DNA of 64,000 nt. It comes from Candidatus Roseilinea sp. (GTDB lineage Bacteria > Chloroflexota > Anaerolineae > J036 > Brachytrichaceae). The DNA is taken from contig AP024676.1 of the NCBI GenBank assembly GCA_025998955.1, forward strand, positions 1,116,001 to 1,180,000, in the 5' to 3' direction. Shown here one piece after another: positions 34,265 through 43,296 of this stretch. Each line of letters begins with the position of its first letter. The stretch's first letter is position 1. The position numbers and the translations under genes were made by a program. The notes beneath the pieces were generated by a model. The model saw only the letters and a program-made list of their open reading frames with translations, did no database searches and was not told the origin of the DNA.

Positions 34265-35005
34265 ATGAAAGACAAGGTCGTCTTCGTCACTGGTGGCGGG
34301 TCGGGTATTGGTCGGGCCTGTGCGTTGGCGTTTGCGGCGCGGGGCGCGTGCGTCGCGGTGGTTGGGCGCACGCGCAGCAAGTGCGAGGCCGTGGCGCGCA
34401 AACTGGGTGAGCATGCCCTCCCCATCACCGCTGACGTCGCGCGCAGCGTCGAGGTGCAACAGGCGATCGCGCATACAGTCGAACGGTTCGGCCGGTTGGA
34501 TGTAGTGTTGCACAGTGCCGGCATCAGCCCCTCCGGCCGCGTAACCGACATTAGCGAAGAGGAGTGGGACACATGTATCGCGACAGACCTCACGAGCGCC
34601 TTTTTGATTGCTAAATATGCCATCCCGCATTTGCGCACACGGGGTGGGGTGATCTTGAACGTGGCCGGCACGTTCGGCATACGCGCCGCTACCGGTAAAG
34701 CCGCTTACTCGGCAGCCAAGGCCGGATTGATCAATCTGAGCCGCTCGATTGCCCTCGACTATGCCCGCGAAGGCATTCGCTGCAACGCGATCTGCCCCGG
34801 CTATGTAGATACGCCGCTCACGGCAGGCGTTGACCCGGCAGCACGCGACGCCTTCCTCGACCGTTTCCAACCACTGCGCGGCGTTGTAAGCACGGATGAG
34901 GTGGCAGCGCTCGCTGTTTATCTGGCGTCTGATGCAGCGAAGATGATGACCGGCCAGGTCTTCGTGATTGATGGCGGGCAGCAAGCGGGGTTGTTCGTGC
35001 GATGA
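34265..35005 (+). CDS. Short-chain dehydrogenase/reductase (SDR)
   Basis: This 246-residue classical SDR has TGGGSGIGRACA (cofactor loop), LHSAGISP (NNAG-like), VAGTFGIRAATGKAAYSAAKAGL with the YxxxK motif, and a C-terminal FVIDGGQQAG. It lies 32 bases after the P450, and its TGA overlaps the next ATG as ATGA. It is likely to act on the product of the P450 or on an alcohol in the same route. Confidence 0.9.
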   Translation: MKDKVVFVTGGGSGIGRACALAFAARGACVAVVGRTRSKCEAVARKLGEHALPITADVARSVEVQQAIAHTVERFGRLDVVLHSAGISPSGRVTDISEEEWDTCIATDLTSAFLIAKYAIPHLRTRGGVILNVAGTFGIRAATGKAAYSAAKAGLINLSRSIALDYAREGIRCNAICPGYVDTPLTAGVDPAARDAFLDRFQPLRGVVSTDEVAALAVYLASDAAKMMTGQVFVIDGGQQAGLFVR

Positions 35006-36522
35006 AGCTGATTTCTGCCGCGTTCGGCCTGCCCCATGCCTTTGCCGAGCTACAGGCCGATTTTGCAATTTGCGTGGATGGCAATCGCATTGTTGCTGCC
35101 GGCGCTCGTGATGATTTGCGCGCGCAGTATCCGCTTGCCGATCATGAACACTTTGATTGCGCGCTCATGTTGCCCGGCTTGGTGAACAGTCATGACCATG
35201 GGCGCGGACTGGGCACAGCGTCGCTCGGCATCCCTGACGACGATCTCGAAACCTGGCTTCTCTGGCTGAGCGCCCAGCCGCATATTGAGCCATACCTGGC
35301 CGCCGCCTACGATGGCGTGCGCCTGTTGCGCGCCGGCGTCACGGCGACGGCGCACAGCCACAACCCGCGCGACTGGCGCAATATGGCCAAGGAAGCTACG
35401 GCGACCTTGCGCGGCTATCGCGACGCCGGCATCCGCGTGGCCTTTCATGCACCCATCGTGGATCAGAACTTGCTGGTCTATGCTGTGTCGCAAGACGAGG
35501 AAGAAAACTTCATTACACGGTTGCCTGCCGAATTGCGCGCTATGGCGCACACGATGTCCAAGCCGGCGTTGTCGCATGACGAATACTTCGCGCTATGCGA
35601 TCGGCTTTTCGAGCGCTACCACGACGCCGCTCATCACATGGCTCACATCCAAGTGAGCCCGGCGGGTGGCCAGTGGTGCAGCGATGCGCTCATCTCGCGC
35701 GCGGTCGAATGGGCCTGCGCACGCGATACGCGTGTGCAAATGCACATGCTGGAGACGCAACCCCAGCGGGATTACGCCTTCCGCAAATGGGGCAAGAGCT
35801 TCATCCGCCACCTCGATGATATCGGGGCGCTCGGCCCGTGGCTGACTTTGGCGCACATGGTGTGGGTCGAGCCGGAGGATCTCTCCCTGCTGGCCGAGCG
35901 CAGCGTAGCCATTATCCACAACCCTAGCAGCAACCTACGCTTGCGAAGCGGTATCGCGCCTCTGGCTGCGATGCTCGCCGCTGGCGTCACCGTAGGTATT
36001 GGCCTAGATGGTCACGCGCTTGATGATGACCAAGACTATCTCCGTGAAATGCGACTGGCATGGATGCTGAGTAATCTGTGGGCAGGTCTGTCTGCGACTC
36101 GGTTCGACCGACAGGTTGCTTCTGTTGAAGCGCGTCGTGTCCTACATCTGGGCAGTCGGGGAGGCGCAATTGTTACCTTTGGGGCGAACGTTGCGCTCGG
36201 CACACTGGCCGTGGGCAATCTTGCCGACTTTGTATTGCTGGATCTCGACTTCGTCCCACATGACGGCCGATCTCCCGCCGATGACTGGATCGTTTGTTTA
36301 CTTCACCTGGCGACGCGTCAACATGTTCGATGTGTCATGGCGGACGGCGAATGGGTTGTGCGCGATGGATGCGCGACGCGGTTGGACGAAGCAGCGCTGC
36401 GCGCAGAGATTGCTGCAAGCATACGCGCCTCTGACCGATCGTGGGGGTGCGATCCGCATCAGCTACAGCATCTTGCTGCGCACATACGTCAGTTCAACCA
36501 GAAGCATCGCCTTCGCAATTAA
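35002..36522 (+). CDS. Amidohydrolase-family protein (TrzA/ATZ/SsnA-like)
   Basis: The 506-residue metal-dependent hydrolase has the HxH metal motif in GLVNSHDHGRG (His64 and His66), a later His in MHMLETQ, a third in TLAHMVWVEPEDL and the catalytic-Asp region VTVGIGLDGHALDDDQDYL. The family deaminates or dechlorinates N-heterocycles or opens cyclic amides. Length is slightly above the usual 450. It shares a 4-base overlap with the SDR. Its TAA stop (36520-36522) is also the target duplication of the following IS. Confidence 0.87.
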   Translation: MKLISAAFGLPHAFAELQADFAICVDGNRIVAAGARDDLRAQYPLADHEHFDCALMLPGLVNSHDHGRGLGTASLGIPDDDLETWLLWLSAQPHIEPYLAAAYDGVRLLRAGVTATAHSHNPRDWRNMAKEATATLRGYRDAGIRVAFHAPIVDQNLLVYAVSQDEEENFITRLPAELRAMAHTMSKPALSHDEYFALCDRLFERYHDAAHHMAHIQVSPAGGQWCSDALISRAVEWACARDTRVQMHMLETQPQRDYAFRKWGKSFIRHLDDIGALGPWLTLAHMVWVEPEDLSLLAERSVAIIHNPSSNLRLRSGIAPLAAMLAAGVTVGIGLDGHALDDDQDYLREMRLAWMLSNLWAGLSATRFDRQVASVEARRVLHLGSRGGAIVTFGANVALGTLAVGNLADFVLLDLDFVPHDGRSPADDWIVCLLHLATRQHVRCVMADGEWVVRDGCATRLDEAALRAEIAASIRASDRSWGCDPHQLQHLAAHIRQFNQKHRLRN

Positions 36523-37435
36523 GAGCCTATCTCTAAACCTCGCATTTGCGCCAACAGATGATGGCGCAGGCGAAAAACAGCAGGGACAGATAATTGCTCG
36601 CCTTCTTCTCCCAGCGAATCAGCAACCGACGAAAGCGATTGAGCCATGAATGAGTCACTTCGACCACCCAGCGGCGCGACTTGCGTCGGCCCGGCTTGCG
36701 CCGGCGTTTTTTGGGGCGTTCTCCTTGTCCGGCACATGGATTTCGTAGCCATGTGCCTGCGCCACCTGACGGCAGGGTTCGCCGCTGTAAGCTTTGTCCA
36801 GACACAGATTCTGCGGGACGGTTTGCGGGTCAGGTCGCTCCACCGGCATGGCATCCAGCGTGGACTCCAGCAACGCGCTATCCGGCGTGTTCGCCCCGCT
36901 GACCACGATCGACAACGGCACACCCTGCTCATCCACCAACAGACTGCGCTTGACGCCCCTTTTGGCGCGATCCGTAGGGTTTTTGCCTGTCTTTTCGCCC
37001 CCCCCAGCGGGGCCTTGGTCATCGCCCCGTCGCCCGCTTGCCACTTCCAGGCGATCCCTTTGACCTCGTCATACTCCGCCAAACCCGCCTGCCACATGCG
37101 CTTGAAGACGCCCGCCTGCACCCAGCGCTGAAAGTAGCGATGGACTGTCTTTCCCGATCCATACTCTTTCGGCATGGCGTTCCACGGAATGCCGGTTCGC
37201 AGCGCGTACAAGATGCCGGTCATGGTCTTGCGCCGGTCTGCTGCCGGCCGCCCACCGATGTGTTTGCGCTGCCGTCCGCGTCCGCGATAGCGCGACTTCG
37301 GTTGGGGCAACAACGGTTCAATGCGCGCCCACAGACTATCAGACAGCTCCCAACTTGCAACGTCGGCGTATCGCGTCCCACTGGTATTATCCATATCCCT
37401 ATTATGGCTCGTTCCGTAAGTTTAGAGATAGGTTC
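36523..37435. mobile_element. IS5-family insertion sequence, 913 bp
   Basis: GAGCCTATCTCTAAAC at 36523-36538 is matched with one mismatch by the inverted copy GTTTAGAGATAGGTTC at 37420-37435. A 3-bp TAA target duplication flanks it (36520-36522 and 37436-37438), of the TNA type used by IS5 relatives. The left TAA is the stop codon of the amidohydrolase. The transposase frame is split by two shifts. Confidence 0.88.
36533..37394 (-). CDS. IS5-family transposase in three overlapping frames
   Basis: The N-terminal frame (from 37394) reads LSDSLWARIEPLLPQP, RRKTMTGILYALRTGIPWNAMP and DGAMTKAPLGG. At a run of eight G (near 37001-37008) the family reading moves to a frame with GGEKTGKNPTDRAKRGVKRSLLVDEQG and NLCLDKAYSG (Asp region). 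At a run of six A (near 36705-36710) it moves again to RWVVEVTHSWLNRFRRLLIRWEKK, which holds the catalytic Glu, ending at 36533. The first shift could be programmed, as in some IS5 groups. The second suggests either a second slippery site or decay. Confidence 0.75.
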
Positions 37436-37612
37436 TAAGCGACGTTCTCGTTTACTGTGCGCTGTACCTTCGACGCGAACTATCCATTGTCGCTTTTCGT
37501 TGCTATACCCCGCTGCAAGGGAATTTGCGAAGCCTGCAACTGTGAACTGGTCTCACCGTAGACTTTACCCATGCGTCCTTCATCCGACACGTCGGCTGTG
37601 CACTGACTGAAG

Positions 37613-38632
37613 GTGTTTTTGCTGGCAACGTTGGTCTGCGCTCATCTGGTCATTGCATGGCCTGCACGTGCCAACATGGGCCCGCCCATTTTGCACTCAC
37701 TCGAACAGGCAAAGCCTGCGCGCATCATAGCCACGTATACACTCAACAATCGCGGTTCGTCGCGCGAAGTCGCGTTGATGTTCATCACGCACTCCGGCCG
37801 GGCGGTGAGTTTCGAGGTGAAGCTGAACGACGAATCCATCGAGTTGAACGCGCATCAAGTGAATCCCGCATCGCTGCCTGCGAAGTGGCGACCGCCCAAG
37901 TCCATACCGGGGTTGGATGGCGCCCTTATCCCCTATCTTCCCTCTTCTTTCCGTGATAGTGAGATCGCTATTGCGCGTTTCGAGCCAGTAATCCTCGCCG
38001 GCCTGAACACGAGCACCGCGCAATACGAGGCCGAGGTCGCGCGCTACGTGCGCGGTGGCACGCTGACCGATCAGTGGTTGCTGGCCTGTTCCCTTACCCC
38101 GGCCAGATCGTGGGCCTCGTTCGGGCAACTGAATGTGACCGTGTTTACGTCTCCTGTCTGGTTGATCGCCATCGAGCTGGCATTGGCGCGCAGTGGCGAC
38201 GTGTTGACCGGCGCATTCAGCGGCTTGCCGGCGGACGCCATCACTATTGCGACGCGCGCACCTGAGTCCGCTGCATGCATAATCGCTGCGTTTGTGCTGA
38301 CCGCGTCGCTGTTCGTCGTTCTCGCAGATGGCTCGCTCATGTTGCTGCGGACGAGTTGGCGGCGTGGCAAAGTGGGCAAAGGCGTGGTGCTGGCGGCGTT
38401 GGGGATGGCGTTGCTGTGGGCTGCGTTGGTGTTGGCAATCGGCCTCGCCGGCGTGTTCATCCCACCGCTTCTGCTGCCACCGCTCCAAGCCAACAGCGAC
38501 AGCTACACCCACGTGCTCATCAGCATCGGAGTGCGCGGACTGGCCGCGCTGGTCGGATGGCCTGCTGGGGCGAGCGCCGGCATCGTTGCGTGCAATTGCA
38601 GCAAACCCGCATCATCTATGGATGGTCGTTGA
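37613..38632 (+). CDS. Exported multi-span membrane protein of unknown function
   Basis: The 339-residue protein starts at GTG. It has an N-terminal signal-like helix ending near ARA, an extracytoplasmic domain of about 150 residues (ALMFITHSGRAVSFEVKLND, PAKWRPPKSIPGLDGALIPYLP), then about three to four membrane helices in the C-terminal half. No motif identifies a family. The 174 bases between the IS and this gene contain nothing I recognise. It is not obviously in an operon. Confidence reflects a long open frame with consistent topology. Confidence 0.6.
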   Translation: MFLLATLVCAHLVIAWPARANMGPPILHSLEQAKPARIIATYTLNNRGSSREVALMFITHSGRAVSFEVKLNDESIELNAHQVNPASLPAKWRPPKSIPGLDGALIPYLPSSFRDSEIAIARFEPVILAGLNTSTAQYEAEVARYVRGGTLTDQWLLACSLTPARSWASFGQLNVTVFTSPVWLIAIELALARSGDVLTGAFSGLPADAITIATRAPESAACIIAAFVLTASLFVVLADGSLMLLRTSWRRGKVGKGVVLAALGMALLWAALVLAIGLAGVFIPPLLLPPLQANSDSYTHVLISIGVRGLAALVGWPAGASAGIVACNCSKPASSMDGR

Positions 38633-38801
38633 GCCACCTGGTTTACCAGTTGCCGCACTGCGGCACAGACTACGCGCGCACGTCAACTTGGCTGTCAACG
38701 CTTTTTAAAGCCCGTCCCTCAAGCCTGCCAGAGGCTTGGGCACGCCCTTCCTGCTACGCGGCATATCATCTGGAAATATTCAGTGCTTTTACTAAATAAA
38801 A

Positions 38802-38831
38802 TTGAGAATCATTATCATTAAGCGGTATACT
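38802..38831 (+). promoter_or_regulatory. Promoter with an overlapping Fur/Zur-type box
   Basis: TGAGAAT-C-ATTATCA (38803-38817) is a 7-1-7 box nearly identical to the one before znuA. It covers the -35 element TTGAGA (38802-38807); TATACT (38826-38831) is the -10 with an 18-bp spacer. Binding of the zinc- or iron-loaded repressor would block the operon from 38840 to 42724. Confidence 0.8.
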
Positions 38832-38839
38832 TCATACCT

Positions 38840-39217
38840 ATGAAAGTAGCCTATGTCTTTGCGACCGATATGTCCGCGACGTACAAGTTGGGTAAGATGA
38901 TCCTGCCGCAACTGGAGCAGGGCGTTCACGGCGCGCAGGTGGTGGGGATGATGTTCTTTGATGACAACCTGTATGTGCTGCGCCAAGGGGAGCCAATCGG
39001 CGAGCGCTTGGCCAAAGTGGCGCGCGAGCACCATATTCTGCTCATGGTATGCGATCGGTGCGCCGTGGAGCGCGGCCTGGCCGAAGGCGACTTTACGCAA
39101 TGCGGCCTGGGCCAAGTGAAAGCCAAGGGCCTGGTAGACGGCGTCGTGGCCGGCTGCTTCCCGCAGCTTTACGCGGCGCTGGCCGGCAATCCACCGGATC
39201 ATGTGATTACCCTATGA
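38840..39217 (+). CDS. DsrE-like small protein, first gene of a Zur/Fur-boxed operon
   Basis: The 125-residue alpha/beta protein looks like the DsrE/YchN fold: KVAYVFATDMSATYKLGKMILPQL, then VVGMMFFDDNLYVLRQGEPIGERLAKV and LLMVCDRCAVERGLAEGD (in parts). Cysteines lie at MVCDRCA, QCGLGQ and AGCFPQL, which could handle sulfur or bind metal. DsrE relatives carry sulfur in relay systems. Its function here is unknown. It overlaps the flavoprotein start as ATGA. Confidence 0.65.
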   Translation: MKVAYVFATDMSATYKLGKMILPQLEQGVHGAQVVGMMFFDDNLYVLRQGEPIGERLAKVAREHHILLMVCDRCAVERGLAEGDFTQCGLGQVKAKGLVDGVVAGCFPQLYAALAGNPPDHVITL

Positions 39218-40326
39218 CTCAGCGGCATACGATCGTCGTTGTGGGCGCGGGCGCCGCGGGAGTAGGCGTAGGGGTAGCGCTGCAGCGCATCGGCGCGCCG
39301 TTCGTCATCCTGGAGCGCGACAGCGTCGGCGCATCGTTCAAGCGCTGGCCGGCGGAGATGCGCTTCATCACCCCCTCGTTCAACAGCAATAGCTTCGGCC
39401 AAGTGGATTTGAACGCGGTCACGCCGGATACGTCGCCGGCCTACAGCCTGCGCAAAGAGCGACTGAGCGGCATGGACTATGCGCGCTATCTCGATGCGGT
39501 CGCGCGCCACTTCGACCTACCCATCCAGATCGGCGTGGACGTGCGCGATGTGCGCCCCAGTGATGATGGCTTCGCGTTGAACACATCTATTGGGCCGATT
39601 CACGCGCGGTACGTGATCTGGGCTGCTGGTGAGTTCCAATACCCTCGCTTAAATAGCTTCTCTGGCGCGTCCTTGTGCTTGCATAGCTCTCTCGTACGCT
39701 CCTGGCAGACGTTACCGGGTGAGGCACACGTTGTGATCGGCGGTTATGAGAGCGGGATTGACGCCGCCGTGCAACTGTCCGATTGGGGCAAGCGTGTGCG
39801 TGTCTTCGACGGGTGCGCACCGTGGGACCTCAATGAGAGCGATCCTAGCATCAGCTTATCGCCCTATACATACCAGCGACTGTGCCGGGCGATGCGGGAT
39901 GGGCGGATCGAACTGATTGGTGGTGTCCGTGTGACCGAAGTGGTGAAGCAGCGGCAAGGCTACGCTGTTTGCATCGGTGATGCCGGTTGGCATGTCGTTG
40001 CCACACGACCCGTCTTGGCAACCGGCTTCGAGGGAAGCCTACGTCTGATCGCCGACTTATTCGACTGGCGGGACGATGGCCAGCCCCTTTTAAATGAGTT
40101 GCATGAAAGCACCCTCGCACCTAACCTGTTCGTGACTGGCCCTAGTGTGCGTCACGATCGCCATATCTTTTGCTTTATCTACAAGTTCCGTCAGCGCTTT
40201 GCTGTGGTTGCCGCTACGATCGGCACTCGGCTTGGCTTAGACATCCGACCGCTAGAGATCTATCGTCAAGCCAATATGCTACTTGATGATCTATCGTGCT
40301 GCGGCGCGGCATGCGCATGTGGATAG
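39214..40326 (+). CDS. FAD/NAD(P)-binding oxidoreductase, flavin-monooxygenase-like
   Basis: The ATG overlaps the preceding TGA. The 370-residue protein has an FAD motif VVVGAGAAGVGVGVAL, a conserved RFITPSFNSNSFG segment, and a second nucleotide motif HVVIGGYESGIDAAVQL. The organisation is like CzcO/flavin-containing monooxygenases, but shorter. The C-terminus is Cys-rich: DDLSCCGAACACG (five Cys in the last ten residues), suggesting metal or persulfide binding. Placement with DsrE-like and COG0523 genes suggests a role in thiol or metal chemistry under zinc limitation; this is inference. Confidence 0.75.
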   Translation: MTQRHTIVVVGAGAAGVGVGVALQRIGAPFVILERDSVGASFKRWPAEMRFITPSFNSNSFGQVDLNAVTPDTSPAYSLRKERLSGMDYARYLDAVARHFDLPIQIGVDVRDVRPSDDGFALNTSIGPIHARYVIWAAGEFQYPRLNSFSGASLCLHSSLVRSWQTLPGEAHVVIGGYESGIDAAVQLSDWGKRVRVFDGCAPWDLNESDPSISLSPYTYQRLCRAMRDGRIELIGGVRVTEVVKQRQGYAVCIGDAGWHVVATRPVLATGFEGSLRLIADLFDWRDDGQPLLNELHESTLAPNLFVTGPSVRHDRHIFCFIYKFRQRFAVVAATIGTRLGLDIRPLEIYRQANMLLDDLSCCGAACACG

Positions 40327-40351
40327 CAGGGCGTGGAGGAGCTGGAGACCG

Positions 40352-40609
40352 ATGCCGATTTACGTGTATGCTTGTCTAACTTGTGGGCTTGAGCTGGAGG
40401 AGCTGCGTCCGGCCGACAAGGCTGATGATCCGGTGCGCTGCCCGGTGTGCGGCGGCGACTGCGCGCGCGGCGTGACGATGTTCTTCGTCAGTCTGGGGCG
40501 CAAAGAGAAAGACCTGACGCGCCGTAAGCCGGCGCACTCGCCGGGCTGTCCGTGCTGCGTTGCACCTCGCTCAAGGTCCGCAGCGAAGTCCGAAACGAAG
40601 ATCACATGA
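40352..40609 (+). CDS. FmdB-type zinc-ribbon protein
   Basis: The 85-residue protein begins MPIYVYACLTCGLELEEL and has a second pair CPVCGG, the two CxxC knuckles of the FmdB/CxxC-CxxC-SSSS family. It also has a third cluster, SPGCPCC, near the C-terminus. GGAGGAG precedes the ATG. Such proteins are small zinc-binding modules of unclear role. Its stop overlaps the next GTPase gene as ATGA. Confidence 0.82.
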   Translation: MPIYVYACLTCGLELEELRPADKADDPVRCPVCGGDCARGVTMFFVSLGRKEKDLTRRKPAHSPGCPCCVAPRSRSAAKSETKIT

Positions 40610-41706
40610 GCAGAAAGTCCAAACCTATCCCGATCACCATCCTGACCGGCTTCCTCGGTGCTGGCAAAACCACGTTACTCAATCGCATCTTGAAGGGTGA
40701 TCATGGCCTGCGCGTTGCCGTGTTGGTGAATGACTTCGGCGCGATTAACATAGACGCCGAGCTAATCGTCGGCGTGGAGGGCGAGACGGTTAGCCTAGCG
40801 AATGGTTGCATCTGCTGCACCATACGCGACGACTTGCTCCGCGCTGTTTTTAACTTGATCGAGCGTGACCCCGTGCCGGAATATATTCTGATCGAAACAA
40901 GCGGTGTCTCCGATCCCTATGCAGTGGCGCAGTCGTTCTTTCTGCCGGCATTGCGCCCCTACGTCAAAGTGGACAGCATCATCACGGTGGTGGATGCCGA
41001 GCAGATCCGCGACCTGACCGACGACAATGCCATGCTGGCCGTGGATCAGGTGAGCGCCGCCGATATCATCGTGCTGAACAAGGTGGATCTGGTCACGCCG
41101 GCGCAGTTGCGGCAAGTGAAGGACTGGATTTACGAGATCACGCCGCGGGCGCGTATCTTGGAGACGACTTTCGGGCAGGTGCCTTTGGAACTGCTGCTCG
41201 GCGTTGGTGAGTTTGCGATCGAGAAATTGGCCCGGCGCGAACAGCGCGATGTGCATACCCACGAAGTGCATGCGCATCGTGAACATGCACACGAGCACGA
41301 TCCCGACCATCATCACCATGATCATAGCCTGGTCTTCAACACCTGGCACTACAAAACGGATGAGCCGTTGGTGTATGAGGCGCTGTGCGATGCGGTGGAT
41401 GCGTTGCCGACGACGATCTTCCGCGCTAAGGGCATCGTTTATCTGAAGGAAGCGCCGGATCGCAGAGCGCTGATGCACGTCGTCGGCCGGCGTGCCATGC
41501 TGACCATCGGCGAACCCTGGCAGGCGCAGCAGCCACGCACGCAGATCGTGGTGATCGGTAGCTACGGTGGCGTGGATGGCGAGGCCTTGCAGAAATTGTT
41601 CGATGCGTGTCGTGCGAGCGCCGTCGAGGCTGCCGGCGATGACAAGCTGCAACAAGCGCTGAACTGGGTGCGGCGCAACTGGCCGAAGGCATTCTCGGGA
41701 AGCTGA
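40606..41706 (+). CDS. COG0523 (CobW/ZNG1-like) metallochaperone GTPase
   Basis: The 366-residue GTPase has Walker A TGFLGAGKTT (residues 14-23), the metal motif GCICC (67-71, CxCC type), the switch ETSGVSDP and NKxD as LNKVDLV. A His-rich loop (about 217-244) follows, then a CobW C-terminal domain (TIFRAKGIVYLKEAPD). COG0523 proteins insert or deliver zinc, cobalt or iron to client enzymes; Zur-controlled ones act in zinc limitation. The Zur-like box of the operon supports zinc. Confidence 0.92.
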   Translation: MSRKSKPIPITILTGFLGAGKTTLLNRILKGDHGLRVAVLVNDFGAINIDAELIVGVEGETVSLANGCICCTIRDDLLRAVFNLIERDPVPEYILIETSGVSDPYAVAQSFFLPALRPYVKVDSIITVVDAEQIRDLTDDNAMLAVDQVSAADIIVLNKVDLVTPAQLRQVKDWIYEITPRARILETTFGQVPLELLLGVGEFAIEKLARREQRDVHTHEVHAHREHAHEHDPDHHHHDHSLVFNTWHYKTDEPLVYEALCDAVDALPTTIFRAKGIVYLKEAPDRRALMHVVGRRAMLTIGEPWQAQQPRTQIVVIGSYGGVDGEALQKLFDACRASAVEAAGDDKLQQALNWVRRNWPKAFSGS

Positions 41707-41776
41707 CTGCGGAACGGCCAACACCATCACCGACACCAACGATACGAACGCCTAACCCCTTTGTGGTTAAGAACCC

Positions 41777-42724
41777 ATGGCCCATCGCATCTCATACGTC
41801 GTCGTCACCGGCTTCCTCGGCGCGGGCAAGACGACGTTGCTGCGCCGGCTGATCCACAGCGACTTTGCCGCTGACCGACGCATCGCCTTCATCGTCAACG
41901 ACCTGGCCGAGGTGGATGTAGATGGGCAGTTGCTGGAGCACGAGGCCGGCGCAAACGGCACTGTGGCCCGACTGTCGTCCGGCTGCATCTGTTGCACCAT
42001 TCGGGGGGAGTTCGAGGCGACCGTCCGTCAGATCATCGAAGCCCATCGGCCGGACATGCTCGTGGTCGAGAGCAGCGGTGTGACCAACCCACAAGCCGTG
42101 TTGCACGGCCTGCACCATCCACGCCTGCGGCTCGATTCGGTCATCACCGTGATTGACGCCGAGCGCTTCCTGGAATACATGCGCTATTCGGCGGCAGTGG
42201 AGACGCAGGTCTACATGGCCGACTTCGTGCTGCTGAACAAGCGCGAGCTGGTGACGCCGGAGCAACTGGCGCAGGTCGAAGCTCAGGTGCGCCGATTCAA
42301 CCACAAGTGCGCGATCATCCCAACCAGCTACGCCGACGTTCCGCCGGCCGTCCTCTTTGGCGCACACGCCGCGCATGCAGCGCGCGACTTGGCCGTGCCG
42401 GACGAGCACGCCGCCCACCACACTCACCTGCACCGCGACGAGATCGAGAGCGTGACGCTGCCGGCGCCTGCCTTGCTCGACGAAGGCAGGCTGGCCGACT
42501 TCTTGCGAAGCGAGGCGATGCGCGACGTGTATCGGGCAAAGGGCTTTGTGCAGATGGCCGGCGATGCCGGGCCTTCGCTGTTCAACTTCGTCCCGCGTCG
42601 CTTCGGGCTAGAGCGATTGCCTGACGAGATTGCCGGCGGTCAACGCTTCATCCAGTTCATCGGCCGCAACCTCAGACAGCATGAAGATGTGCTGCGCGCC
42701 GGACTCATGGCGTGCGCGGCATGA
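41777..42724 (+). CDS. Second COG0523 (CobW/ZNG1-like) metallochaperone GTPase
   Basis: This 315-residue paralogue has Walker A TGFLGAGKTT (11-20), GCICC (69-73), VESSGVTNPQ and LNKREL in place of the usual NKxD, so its guanine specificity loop is altered. A shorter His-rich loop (EHAAHHTHLHRDE) lies in the middle. The CobW C-terminal domain is YRAKGFVQM. It follows the first GTPase by 70 bases. Two unlike COG0523 proteins in one operon suggest separate clients. Confidence 0.9.
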   Translation: MAHRISYVVVTGFLGAGKTTLLRRLIHSDFAADRRIAFIVNDLAEVDVDGQLLEHEAGANGTVARLSSGCICCTIRGEFEATVRQIIEAHRPDMLVVESSGVTNPQAVLHGLHHPRLRLDSVITVIDAERFLEYMRYSAAVETQVYMADFVLLNKRELVTPEQLAQVEAQVRRFNHKCAIIPTSYADVPPAVLFGAHAAHAARDLAVPDEHAAHHTHLHRDEIESVTLPAPALLDEGRLADFLRSEAMRDVYRAKGFVQMAGDAGPSLFNFVPRRFGLERLPDEIAGGQRFIQFIGRNLRQHEDVLRAGLMACAA

Positions 42725-42888
42725 AGGCTTACGTTCAAGAGGATAGAACATCGTCCTAGGGCCCATCTATCCTTGTGACTAGCCGCTTAGCCGGCGACAT
42801 CCCCGCAGCTATCTTGTAGCTTACACATCTGCTACTCCGCTTTGCAATCTGCGGTTCGCCTTGCGGGTGTGCGTCATTGGAGTCATTC

Positions 42889-43296
42889 ATGAAATGGCTC
42901 ACATGCTTATTGATGATCTACGGCCTTCTCGCTCTGAGCGGCTGTAGCTCTACGGTGCTGACGCCTAGCGCACCGCCAGTGAGTGACATCGTCATCCCCA
43001 AGGCCGAGGTGAAGGCGTTCTCGACCAACCCGCCGCGCCGCATTCTCCTCACCGAGGCGGTCAACGGCGTCAGCGAGGTCTGGTTGGACGAGTGGGGCGC
43101 CGAAGGCCAGGTCGAGAACCGCACGCAGACCTACAGCGCCAACGGCTGCCCGCTGGCGGGGCCGCCCATTCAAGCCGGTGATGCGATCAGAGTAGTCGGC
43201 CAGGTAGACGCTGCATCGGGCCGGTTTGTAGCGAAAACCATCTGGATGCCCGATGTCGAAATCGAAGGCCCCTGTGAAGGCCCGCCCGCCGAGTGA
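42889..43296 (+). CDS. Small lipoprotein of unknown function
   Basis: The ATG at 42889 gives a 135-residue protein with a lipoprotein signal (lipobox LSGC, Cys at about 20). The mature part has a beta-rich region ending in DAIRVVGQVDAASGRFVAKTIWM, which resembles an OB-like or stress-type bacterial lipoprotein. There is no assigned family. The 164 bases upstream hold no gene; GGATAG and CTATCC arms there could form a weak stem. Confidence 0.65.
   Translation: MKWLTCLLMIYGLLALSGCSSTVLTPSAPPVSDIVIPKAEVKAFSTNPPRRILLTEAVNGVSEVWLDEWGAEGQVENRTQTYSANGCPLAGPPIQAGDAIRVVGQVDAASGRFVAKTIWMPDVEIEGPCEGPPAE

Noticed and set aside
38710-38745. Intrinsic terminator after the membrane protein at 37613
   Set aside because: CAAGCCT and AGGCTTG can pair, but no T-tract follows on either strand.
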